Shown: positions 1-6,624, numbered from the stretch's first letter. The stretch is 6,794 nucleotides of DNA from an uncultured Bacteroides sp. (GCA_958477465.1 CAUEFX010000108.1:1-6794); one strand, 5' to 3'. Notes: a model not told the origin generated them from the sequence alone. Numbers and translations are program-made.

Positions 1-7
1 TTCTCTT

Positions 8-14
8 CTCCTTT
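8..14 (-). promoter_or_regulatory. Possible ribosome binding site of a leftward gene starting off the left edge
   Basis: Read on the minus strand this is AAAGGAG, followed by seven purine-rich bases before the window ends, so a start codon just outside the window would be well placed. It lies about 55 nt downstream of the leftward promoter box at 69-76, which fits a short 5' leader. An alternative is that translation already starts inside the window at the minus-strand ATG at 38-36, giving a partial N-terminus MKQMEHSYKGEE. That ATG has only a weak AAGG upstream. I prefer the off-edge start but cannot decide. Confidence 0.4.
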
Positions 15-68
15 ATATGAGTGCTCCATCTGCTTCATAATTATGCCTTGTTTTAAGTATGGTGAGTG

Positions 69-101
69 CAAAGATACGTTTTTTTATTGGTAAAGCACAA
101 A
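69..101 (-). promoter_or_regulatory. Leftward Bacteroidetes-type promoter
   Basis: On the minus strand there is a perfect -7 box TATCTTTG (76-69) and a -33 box TTTG (101-98) separated by 21 nt. This matches the known Bacteroidetes primary sigma-factor consensus (TTTG, 19-21 nt, TAnnTTTG). It would start transcription near position 60, directed at a gene leaving the left edge. Its core sequence recurs in inverted orientation ahead of the regulator gene at 327-360. Confidence 0.6.
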
Positions 102-116
102 AATATGGTTAAAAAG

Positions 117-147
117 TTTGCGGAAACCAAAACATTTGCTATCTTTA
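117..147 (+). promoter_or_regulatory. Rightward Bacteroidetes-type promoter
   Basis: TTTG at 117-120 is followed after exactly 19 nt by TATCTTTA at 140-147, one base off the TAnnTTTG -7 consensus. Transcription would begin near 153-156, about 270 nt upstream of the regulator gene. This would give that gene a long leader, or would drive a separate short transcript through 155-330. That stretch contains an 8-bp hairpin (207-226) and an unsupported 32-codon ORF (185-283). Confidence 0.5.
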
Positions 148-206
148 CATCGTCAAACCCTTGCTGAAAGCCCTCGTGGGTGGGATGTTTAGGGAGATAT
201 ACATAA

Positions 207-226
207 AAGGCGTAACAGTACGCTTT
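207..226 (+). other. Small hairpin in the leader upstream of the regulator gene
   Basis: AAGGCGTA (207-214) pairs with TACGCTTT (219-226), including one G-U pair, around an ACAG tetraloop. It lies about 55 nt after the expected start of the 117-147 promoter. There is no clean U-tract after it, so it is not a convincing terminator. It may be a leader structure, part of a small RNA, or chance. Confidence 0.3.
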
Positions 227-326
227 GTGGTTTTGGCGTGTTGGAATTTCGCAAATTTTACGTTATTTAGTATAAGAGGATAGTTCTTCACAAATGGGAA
301 GAAAATATTTTTTTAACACCGAAGAA

Positions 327-360
327 GCACTTTTACGAAAAAAAAACGTATTTTTGCACT
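327..360 (+). promoter_or_regulatory. Promoter-like element just upstream of the hybrid regulator gene
   Basis: A perfect -7 box TATTTTTG lies at 349-356, placing a start near 362-366 and giving the regulator gene a leader of about 60 nt. No TTTG is found at the proper -33 distance, so it may be weak or activator-dependent. The 34-nt element agrees at 27 of 34 positions with the reverse complement of 65-98. That includes an A-tract and an ACGTAT(C/T)TTTGCACT core that is the same in both copies except for one base. Confidence 0.5.
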
Positions 361-425
361 TGCGTGTTGAATTTGCGTAGGAACAAAACATTAACTTTGA
401 AAACAAAAGCTGAAAATTATTAAGG

Positions 426-3302
426 ATGGGAAAAACAGGGAGACTTTATCTGTGTGCATTGGCAATGGTGATTTTTGTGCTTGCATCTTGCAGTAGAAAG
501 CACGAAATCTCGTTCACGGCTAAAGAGCGACATGAGATAGACAGCATCGTGAAGTCTTTGCACAGTATGGACAGGCTTGACAGTATTCATCAAGCAATGC
601 GCAAGCAACAGAATTTGCTCGGGCAGATAATCGTACTGCGCGAGTGGGGCAAGCAGTTGCGCAACGAAAGCCGTTTCGACGAGGCTCTGGAGAAACACGG
701 CGAAGGATTGGAGCTTGCCGAATACGTGGGCGACACGCTTGAATGGGTGCAGGCGCTGAACAACATCGGCACCGACTACCGCCGCATGGGAATTCTCGAT
801 GCAGCGCAAAAGTACCACAAGAACGCACTGATAATGGCAGAAGAATGTTCTGACACATCGTTTACCGCATGCAAGAACCGCGTCATCTCGCTCAATGGAC
901 TTGCCAACGTCTATCTCACCGTCCAGAACTTTCATCTTGCCGACAGCTGTCTGCGACAAGCCCTTGCCGGCGAAAAATCACTCGGTAGCATCACGGGGCA
1001 AGCCATCAACTGCGCTAACCTCGGCTCTATATTTGAAATCAAAGGACAGACCGACTCTGCATGGATTTACTACAAAAAGTCAATGGAACTCAACACCCAA
1101 GATGGCAATACGCTCGGCATAGCTCTCTGCCACACCTATTTCGGCAACCTCTATGAGAAGGCGCATCAACTTGACAAGGCCCTGGCGGAATACAACAAAG
1201 CCTACCACTTGATGAAGAGTTCCAAGGACCAATGGCACACGCTGAACTCGCTTATCGCTATCGCTGGAGTATATATAACCAAGGGAGACTGCAAAAAGGC
1301 CGAAAGTTTTCTCACAAAGGCCAAGGACATCACCACAAGCATACACAGCACTGAGCATTTGGCACAAATATACGACCTTTACTGCAAACTCTGCAAAAAA
1401 CGTGGCGACTGGCGAAGCGCGCTGCTTGCCCATGAACGGTCGGCTGCGCTTCAAGACAGTCTCATCGACATGGAGAAGGTGAACCGCATGCAAAGTGTCA
1501 GCTTCAATATTGAGCACGAACGGTATACACGACATGTCGCTACCGCCAACAACAAGATAACGCAAGAACGATTGGCTCGCCATACAGGATATGCCATTTT
1601 TGCAGTCATCATCTTCTTTCTTGCCGTCATCATCGGATTGCTCATCTATAACCGCAAGCTCAGCAAACGTGGCTATGAAGCGCTAAAGAAGCTCAACGAC
1701 ATGCGTGAAACATTCTTCCGCAACGTCACACACGAATTCCGCACACCGCTGACTGTTATCCTCGGACTGAGCCGTGACTTGCAGAAGGACAGCATAACAA
1801 CGGATGAAGCACACGACATGGGCATGACCATCGAAAGGCAAGGCAACCGAATACTAAGACTTATCAATCAGTTGCTCGACATTTCAAAGATTCGTTCTGC
1901 CATCGGCAAGCCGGAATGGAGGAACGGCAATATTGTGGCATACATAAGCATGATAGTTGAGATGTTCGAGGATTATAGCCGGAAGCGTGACATTAAACTT
2001 CAGTTTATTCCCCATGAGAACGAGATATACACTGACTTTGTACCCGAATACATGAACAAGCTCATGAGTAATCTACTGTCGAATGCCATAAAGTTTACGC
2101 CTGCTTTGGGAAAGGTAAGTATCAGCTTGTGGCGCAACGGCAGACGACTGCATATAGTCATAAGCGACACGGGGTGCGGCATATCAAAGGAGAACCTGCC
2201 ACACATCTTCGAGGAATTCTATCAGGCTGACAATAATGAAGAAGCGGGAACAGGCATCGGCCTGGCGCTTGTCTATCAGATTGTGAAACAACTTGACGGC
2301 ACAATTTCCGTAGAGAGCACTGAGGGAAAAGGCACCACATTCCATATCGTGCTGCAGATCAAAGCAGAAAGCAAAACGTCCCACAGTATCCGCAAAGAAG
2401 AGCCGAAAGCAATTTCTCTTGGCAATGATCCCCAGACTAACCATTTGTCTGATTCCCCACATTTCGAGGAATCAGTAGAGGGCTTAATCGATAGCTCGGG
2501 CAAGGTTTCCATCCTCATCGTTGAGGACAATGCCGATGTGGCAGCATACATAGGCAGGCAACTCGGCATAAAGTATAATGTTCTTTATGCCCGAAACGGC
2601 GAGGAAGGTTTTGACTTAGCCAGCAAACAACTGCCTGATGCTATTGTTACCGACCTTATGATGCCGAAGATGGACGGCATGGAACTGATGCGGAAGATAC
2701 GCAGCGACGAGCTGACAAGCCACATTCCTATTGTCGTTGTCACGGCAAGAGTCACCGAGGCAGACCGTCTCCGTGGTCTTGAGGCTGGAGCCGACGCATA
2801 TCTTACGAAGCCTTTCAGCAGCGATGAACTTCTCACCCGTATCGACAAATTACTTGAACAGCGTACACGCCTGCAGAAGAAGTTCTCACAGATGATTCTA
2901 TCAAACGATGACAAGCCGAACACGCAAACGCTATCTCCTGCCAGCGAGGTCAGAAGAGAGGAGCATTTCGTCAACCGTGTCACCGACTGTATCTACGTCA
3001 TTTTAAATTCAGGCAAGCTTGCCGATGTCAACACTGTTGCTGAACGACTTAACATGAGCTACAGCCAGTTCTATCGAAAGCTGACAGCAATCACGGGACT
3101 CACACCTGTGCAATATATTCAACGCACAAAGGTGGCGAAGGCAAAGCTTATGCTCACAAAACATCCAGAGATGAGTTTCAACGCTGTTGCCGACCAATGC
3201 GGGTTCACCGACTACTCAAATTTCGTGCGTGCCTTCCGCAATGTGCTAAATATTACTCCGACACAGTTCGTCAGGCAAATAACCAACTCTCCGAAAGACT
3301 GA
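426..3302 (+). CDS. TPR-type hybrid two-component system regulator (sensor kinase, receiver and AraC DNA-binding domain in one protein)
   Basis: This 958-aa protein combines a complete phosphorelay with a DNA-binding output, so it should sense a signal outside the cytoplasm and directly control transcription. Residues 1-22 form a signal peptide with lipobox L19-A-S-C22. About seven TPR-like helical repeats fill residues 64-345, followed by a short charged helix and a transmembrane segment at about 388-409. The histidine kinase has an H-box with phospho-acceptor H436 (THEFRTPL), an N-box N549-N553, a G1 box D581-T-G-C-G and a G2 box G608-T-G-I-G. The receiver (about 694-808) has acidic pair E700/D701, phospho-acceptor D743, T773 and K795. 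The AraC-type double helix-turn-helix lies at about 849-952. All catalytic residues are present, so it looks functional. Classical hybrid regulators of polysaccharide loci carry a beta-propeller sensor and a Y_Y_Y domain; here TPRs replace them, so the ligand may be a protein or peptide (inference). The start was chosen because it yields the signal peptide. The convergent secreted-protein gene is a candidate target. Confidence 0.95.
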   Translation: MGKTGRLYLCALAMVIFVLASCSRKHEISFTAKERHEIDSIVKSLHSMDRLDSIHQAMRKQQNLLGQIIVLREWGKQLRNESRFDEALEKHGEGLELAEYVGDTLEWVQALNNIGTDYRRMGILDAAQKYHKNALIMAEECSDTSFTACKNRVISLNGLANVYLTVQNFHLADSCLRQALAGEKSLGSITGQAINCANLGSIFEIKGQTDSAWIYYKKSMELNTQDGNTLGIALCHTYFGNLYEKAHQLDKALAEYNKAYHLMKSSKDQWHTLNSLIAIAGVYITKGDCKKAESFLTKAKDITTSIHSTEHLAQIYDLYCKLCKKRGDWRSALLAHERSAALQDSLIDMEKVNRMQSVSFNIEHERYTRHVATANNKITQERLARHTGYAIFAVIIFFLAVIIGLLIYNRKLSKRGYEALKKLNDMRETFFRNVTHEFRTPLTVILGLSRDLQKDSITTDEAHDMGMTIERQGNRILRLINQLLDISKIRSAIGKPEWRNGNIVAYISMIVEMFEDYSRKRDIKLQFIPHENEIYTDFVPEYMNKLMSNLLSNAIKFTPALGKVSISLWRNGRRLHIVISDTGCGISKENLPHIFEEFYQADNNEEAGTGIGLALVYQIVKQLDGTISVESTEGKGTTFHIVLQIKAESKTSHSIRKEEPKAISLGNDPQTNHLSDSPHFEESVEGLIDSSGKVSILIVEDNADVAAYIGRQLGIKYNVLYARNGEEGFDLASKQLPDAIVTDLMMPKMDGMELMRKIRSDELTSHIPIVVVTARVTEADRLRGLEAGADAYLTKPFSSDELLTRIDKLLEQRTRLQKKFSQMILSNDDKPNTQTLSPASEVRREEHFVNRVTDCIYVILNSGKLADVNTVAERLNMSYSQFYRKLTAITGLTPVQYIQRTKVAKAKLMLTKHPEMSFNAVADQCGFTDYSNFVRAFRNVLNITPTQFVRQITNSPKD

Positions 3303-3375
3303 CACTGACAAGCAGAACAATTGTTTTTCATAGCCGTTGGTGGCAGATTAGTGGCAGAGATTTGTAAAACAAAGC

Positions 3376-3427
3376 AAACTCGCAAAGTTTGTGCCCATGA
3401 TTCCATGTGCACAATCTTTGCGAGTTT
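3376..3427. terminator. Hairpin terminator between convergent genes
   Basis: A 19-nt arm (3376-3394) pairs with 3409-3427 with a single mismatch around a 14-nt loop. It sits in the gap between the stop of the regulator gene (3302) and the stop of the leftward gene (3468). Read leftward, the stem is followed by a T-rich run (GCTTTGTTTTAC), so it should terminate the minus-strand transcript well. Read rightward the downstream bases are not T-rich, so it may act only as a 3' stabiliser for the regulator mRNA. The rest of 3303-3467 holds nothing else I recognise. Confidence 0.75.
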
Positions 3428-3467
3428 ATGGAGAAATGTCTATCCCCACTGATTGAATGCAAATTGC

Positions 3468-5690
3468 TTATCTTCTAATTATCTTACGTCCATTCTGAAT
3501 GATGATACCTTTGTAATCACGACCTACACGTTGTCCGGCTATGTTGTACATCGGGGCGTTCTTGTCTACACCATTCACACCTTCAACTGAGTCAATTCCA
3601 GTAGATGACATCTGCTTTACCTTCACAGAGAATATCTTAGCCCCGTTGGTTGGTGCAGCCATAGCTCTTGTGCCCACTGCAGCCGAGGAATTGTTGGTGG
3701 TATAGAGATAAACGTAGGAGTCTTGAGCAACGGTATAGCTGACGTTGGTTTCTTCCTGCGAACCAGAAGTGATGGTCTGCGGAGCGTCGGTGCCCACCTG
3801 CACGGCAACAGCCGTTGTGCCATAGGTCTGTGTCTCGACGGTGATGATGCCCTGTCCTTCTGGCACCATAAGAATCAATCCCGTGTAGCCATTGTCTGCG
3901 GCAACAGAGATTGGGTTTTCAGACGATGCGATGGTTGCCATGTCGGTGTTGTTGGTAGTCTGGACAAGCACAAGCGAATTGTCTGTACTGTCGTAGTAGC
4001 CTGTTTGCTCTGAACCAGTGGTATTGATGTTGAAGTAAACGTTGTTGACGACTTGGTTGTTGAGGTCGGTGCTTTCTGTGATGTTGCTGGTGTCAACAAC
4101 TTCGACAGCATTGTTGCTGTCGGTGACTACAGGCGATATCTCGGTAGGCTTCGGTGAAGCGATGCCAATGATCGCCGTCAGCGCTGCGGCTCCCGTGGCG
4201 TCAACGATGTTTGAAAAACATTCTTTGTAATCCATGAAACTTACGAACCGGGCACCCTTTGGAGAGAGGATGGAAACGTTGTCGGAGAGATTGAGATTGA
4301 ACACGCCATCAATGGCATTCCTTCCGCCAGAAGCATGCAGAGTTGCATTGTCGATGGTCAGTGTTCCGTCAATCTTTCTTCCTCCAGCCTTAAAGTAGAC
4401 ACCAGTTCCACTCTTTGTTGCGCCATTGGCTATGACCACGCAGTTTCTGATGGTGAGATTGGAAAGATATGCAAATATTGCCTCACTCTGAAGTCCGTTC
4501 ACCGTCAATGTGTCGGTGCCATTGTTTTGCCCCTCTATAGTCAGCGTTGGGCCGTTGTACGATGCCATATGCCCATCACCATAGTTGAAATCAATGCCAA
4601 TATTGCCGCCAGTGATTGTGCTATTGCCGTTGAGCCTGATGGTGAGATTGTCACCATACGCCTTGATACCCTCATTAGCCTTGCCGCCAGGGTTGATGTT
4701 GGCATTGGTCAGCACCAGTGCACCGCTCTTGGGGTCAATGGCTACGCTGCCTTTGTCGTACAATATATCATACATGTTGTCCTGTGTCACTTTCTCGCCT
4801 TGCACAAAGAGTGAGTTGGTCTGTATGTTGAATTGCGCCGTCAATGTCTGGCTGCGTGTCGTGCCATCTGTAACATAGGCAACAATGCCCGATGGCTCGG
4901 TCAGTTCCACGGGCCCTTCGTATTTCTGGATGTCCGACGTGCGACTAAAGCCGTTCCTACTGATGATGTAATAATAAATGTCGCCTGCCGTGTTCGGATT
5001 GGTAAGGGTAACCCTTACAGCCTGTGTGAACACATTGGTATCGGGGGTGTAGCTGGCGCTGTCGGCAGACAATACCGGTGCGTTGTAGCCTACGTTCGGT
5101 TCAAGTCCTTCTTCAATAGTGGTAAAGAATCTCCATGGAGCAAAGTTGCTGTAATAGGGCTTGCTTCCAAAGGGCACGTTCAAGACTGCATTGTGATAGA
5201 TGTAAAGGCTGGAGCGCTCTCGCCACAAGAAGTCACTGTCGCTATTGAAGAGTGCATACCATGTACTGACAGGATACGCACGCTTGCTTACGACCTTCTC
5301 CAGATTGAAACAATGGCAGAAAGACTGCTCCCCGTAGTCGTACAGCGTCTCTGGCAAGATGAGTACTTTGAAATTCTTATTGCCGAAATGATGGCCATAT
5401 ATGCCACTGGGCACAGAAGTCACCTTATATGTGGTTTCGCCCACGTTGACATATCCTGGTATGTCCAGCGTGTCAGTATAGCCATAGGCATTGTCCACGG
5501 TCAATGAATCAGAGCCATGAACATAGAAACAAAATGTAACGCCATTGACTGTAGCATAGACACTGTCACCACTCAATGTTCCCGTTACATTCTCTTGTGC
5601 CGAAGCCGAAGACAGGCAGACGGCGAGTAGCAGAGCTAAGAGGATTCCACGAAGTCTGCCATGAAGTTGCAGTTTTAAAGTTGTTGCCAT
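3468..5690 (-). CDS. Secreted multidomain surface protein: BspA-like leucine-rich region, beta-helix-like region and Prevotella-type C-terminal signature
   Basis: The 740-aa product begins with a signal peptide (hydrophobic core about 15-28, cleavage likely after A31 in SASA|QEN), so it is exported. Residues about 66-195 resemble BspA/LRR_5 repeats (DIPGYV, KVLILPETL, CFNLEKVVSKRAYPV, LNVPFGSKPYY), a family linked to adhesion and host-protein binding. Residues about 203-288 look like an immunoglobulin-like or chitobiase-C-type beta-sandwich. Residues about 293-510 are rich in short beta motifs (LTIRLNGNSTITGG, LTIRNCVVI, LTIDNATLHASGG), suggesting a right-handed beta-helix or carbohydrate-binding region. 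An Asn/Thr-rich beta domain follows (about 515-692). The last 27 residues (MYNIAGQRVG, then GIIIQNGRKIIRR) match the C-terminal signature common in Prevotella secreted proteins, possibly a sorting signal. The reading frame is open upstream to 5846, but ATG 5690 is chosen because it starts the signal peptide and the upstream bases contain a promoter box and direct repeats. No catalytic residues were recognised, so a binding role is likelier than an enzymatic one. Confidence 0.9.
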   Translation of the reverse strand: MATTLKLQLHGRLRGILLALLLAVCLSSASAQENVTGTLSGDSVYATVNGVTFCFYVHGSDSLTVDNAYGYTDTLDIPGYVNVGETTYKVTSVPSGIYGHHFGNKNFKVLILPETLYDYGEQSFCHCFNLEKVVSKRAYPVSTWYALFNSDSDFLWRERSSLYIYHNAVLNVPFGSKPYYSNFAPWRFFTTIEEGLEPNVGYNAPVLSADSASYTPDTNVFTQAVRVTLTNPNTAGDIYYYIISRNGFSRTSDIQKYEGPVELTEPSGIVAYVTDGTTRSQTLTAQFNIQTNSLFVQGEKVTQDNMYDILYDKGSVAIDPKSGALVLTNANINPGGKANEGIKAYGDNLTIRLNGNSTITGGNIGIDFNYGDGHMASYNGPTLTIEGQNNGTDTLTVNGLQSEAIFAYLSNLTIRNCVVIANGATKSGTGVYFKAGGRKIDGTLTIDNATLHASGGRNAIDGVFNLNLSDNVSILSPKGARFVSFMDYKECFSNIVDATGAAALTAIIGIASPKPTEISPVVTDSNNAVEVVDTSNITESTDLNNQVVNNVYFNINTTGSEQTGYYDSTDNSLVLVQTTNNTDMATIASSENPISVAADNGYTGLILMVPEGQGIITVETQTYGTTAVAVQVGTDAPQTITSGSQEETNVSYTVAQDSYVYLYTTNNSSAAVGTRAMAAPTNGAKIFSVKVKQMSSTGIDSVEGVNGVDKNAPMYNIAGQRVGRDYKGIIIQNGRKIIRR

Positions 5691-5746
5691 AATACTATAT
5701 TTATATGTGAATAATAGATTAAATCCATACCATAAATAACATGCTG

Positions 5747-5754
5747 CAAAATTA
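5747..5754 (-). promoter_or_regulatory. -7 promoter box of the secreted-protein gene
   Basis: On the minus strand this is TAATTTTG, a perfect TAnnTTTG box, placing the transcript start near 5740 and a leader of about 50 nt before ATG 5690. No good TTTG lies at the -33 position (about 5774-5778). A promoter with a strong -7 box and a missing -33 box often needs an activator, which fits the direct repeats 42 bp further upstream. Confidence 0.5.
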
Positions 5755-5795
5755 TGGAAAAATGTCGGATACTCTATTACAGAATCTTTCAACTT

Positions 5796-5845
5796 TCTTG
5801 CGAAATCTTGCAAAATGCACATGAACCATCTTGCGAAATCTTGCA
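5796..5845. repeat. Pair of 17-bp direct repeats, candidate AraC-type operator
   Basis: TCTTGCGAAATCTTGCA occurs exactly at 5796-5812 and again at 5829-5845, a period of 33 bp (about three helical turns). Each copy contains two CTTGC half-sites 10 bp apart (5797, 5807; 5830, 5840), so all four half-sites lie roughly on one DNA face. Two-helix AraC-family domains typically contact adjacent major grooves and often bind direct repeats. The position, upstream of the missing -33 box, suits an activator site for the secreted-protein gene. The hybrid regulator next door is the obvious candidate binder; this is inference. Confidence 0.6.
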
Positions 5846-6044
5846 CATAGACTTAGCCAATGCCTATAAACAAAAGGATTTTCTGTGACATATTTACGTT
5901 GTTTAACAATCGTCATTATGAAAGTAAAAGAGTAGTTACTGCTATAATCCACCCCTTACCCTTCATCCTCCCTTTTTTCGAATCTCGGTTTTGATATGAA
6001 ACAAAGTACCCTTGGTATCTTCTGCTGTCATCTCGGTCGTGATA
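5846..6044. other. Intergenic stretch with an imperfect 16-bp repeat but no recognisable gene
   Basis: I see no gene here. ATCTCGGTnnTGATAT occurs at 5982-5997 and 6030-6045, 48 bp apart, matching at 14 of 16 positions. The minus-strand frame of the proB fragment stays open through this stretch to a stop near 5916, so the repeat reads in frame as Y-H-D-R-D and Y-Q-N-R-D. The residues beyond position 6045 do not resemble glutamate 5-kinase and lack its expected Gly-rich continuation. Confidence 0.35.
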
Positions 6045-6206
6045 TACCGAAGGGATGATGCGAGAGGTTGGGAGAGATGGGTCGCCATTGTAAATGCCAT
6101 CCACATTGGAGAGCAAAACGAGGACATCGGCATTCAGCATTCTTGCTATCAAGCCCGATAATTCATCGTTATCGGTAAACATCAACTCGTTGAGGCAGGC
6201 GGTGTC
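6045..6206 (-). pseudogene. proB: Internal fragment of glutamate 5-kinase
   Basis: Fifty-four codons read as an internal piece of ProB, the cytoplasmic kinase that phosphorylates glutamate in the first step of proline synthesis. The matching features are an acidic start equivalent to the D of the NEND motif, the NELMFTDNDELSGLIA segment (family form xGDNDxLSALxA), and the ADVLVLLSNVDGIYNGDP segment (family form ADxLLLLTDxxGLYxxDP). These correspond roughly to residues 135-190 of a protein normally about 250-370 aa long. The N-terminal ATP-binding part and the Gly-rich segment that should follow are absent. Homology stops abruptly at about 6206 on one side and fades near 6045 on the other. It is therefore a remnant, not a working gene; a start at 6185 or 6182 would only give a short non-functional peptide. 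Confidence 0.8.
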
Positions 6207-6612
6207 TGACCTTTTTGAAAGTGCGAAGATAAATTATCAGACAGTGTCTGCTGTTTCATATGGCGGAAGCGATGACGATGATGTGGCAACGGTTAATGTC
6301 GCTTCTGTTATAGCATCTAGCTATTCTGGAACATTGAAGCCAATAGGCTTCTCTGATGCTCCTGCGGCTTGTTATGTAACTTTAACCCGCCTTTCCTCGA
6401 AAACTATTCGTTTGGATAGATTACTCTGTGAAAAATTTGATGTAGATTTGAATCCAGTCAACTTGACTATAGTTGATAATGGAAACGGAAGATATACTTT
6501 GGAATCGGAAACTTCCAAAAGCATAGGAGGTACGTAGTATCAAGGGCAGCTAACTTTGACCTATCAAAATAGACTTGGTGTCACATTCTCTTTTACAGGT
6601 TGTAAGGATTGA
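6205..6612 (+). pseudogene. 5'-truncated, TAG-interrupted gene fragment of unknown function, possibly phage structural
   Basis: From the proB junction an open frame runs rightward (SDLFESAKINYQTVSAV onward) to an in-frame TAG at 6535-6537. It then continues in the same frame for 24 coherent codons (YQGQLTLTYQNRLG, ending FSFTGCKD) to TGA at 6610-6612. Two parts look alike: an acidic helix followed by beta strands ending SYSGTLK, and a second set (RLDRLLCEKFDVDL, then YTLESE, ending YQGQLTLTY). Such tandem small beta modules occur in tailed-phage structural proteins, but I do not recognise the family and that link is weak. The frame is formally open back to 6094, but that part is antisense to proB, so the true 5' end is probably lost. 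The TAG could be a disabling mutation or a recoded codon. The gene ends just before the hairpin at 6625-6700. Confidence 0.5.
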
Positions 6613-6624
6613 TTAGTTATAAAG

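Noticed and set aside
185..283. 32-codon ORF in the regulator leader (MFREIYIKGV...)
   Set aside because: It lacks a proper ribosome binding site and any recognisable homology, and an ORF of this size is expected by chance; kept only as part of a finding.
420..959. Minus-strand open frame overlapping the start of the hybrid regulator
   Set aside because: It is fully antisense to the signal peptide and TPR region, with no domain or promoter of its own.
3341..3361. Short tandem similarity GTGGCAGAtta/GTGGCAGAgat after the regulator stop
   Set aside because: Only eight bases repeat, once, with no link to a promoter or hairpin; probably chance.
4335..5507. Long plus-strand open frames opposite the secreted-protein gene (4335-4814 and 4833-5507)
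   Set aside because: They are antisense to a well-supported coding region, lack recognisable domains and start in Cys/Val-rich low-quality sequence typical of shadow frames.
5691..5846. N-terminal extension of the secreted protein to an ATG at 5846
   Set aside because: The extra 52 residues come from translating the direct repeats (QDFAR appears twice) and the promoter region, and they would bury the signal peptide internally.
6094..6204. 5' part of the plus-strand frame that is formally open from ATG 6094
   Set aside because: It is exactly antisense to the clear proB fragment, so the openness is most likely incidental.
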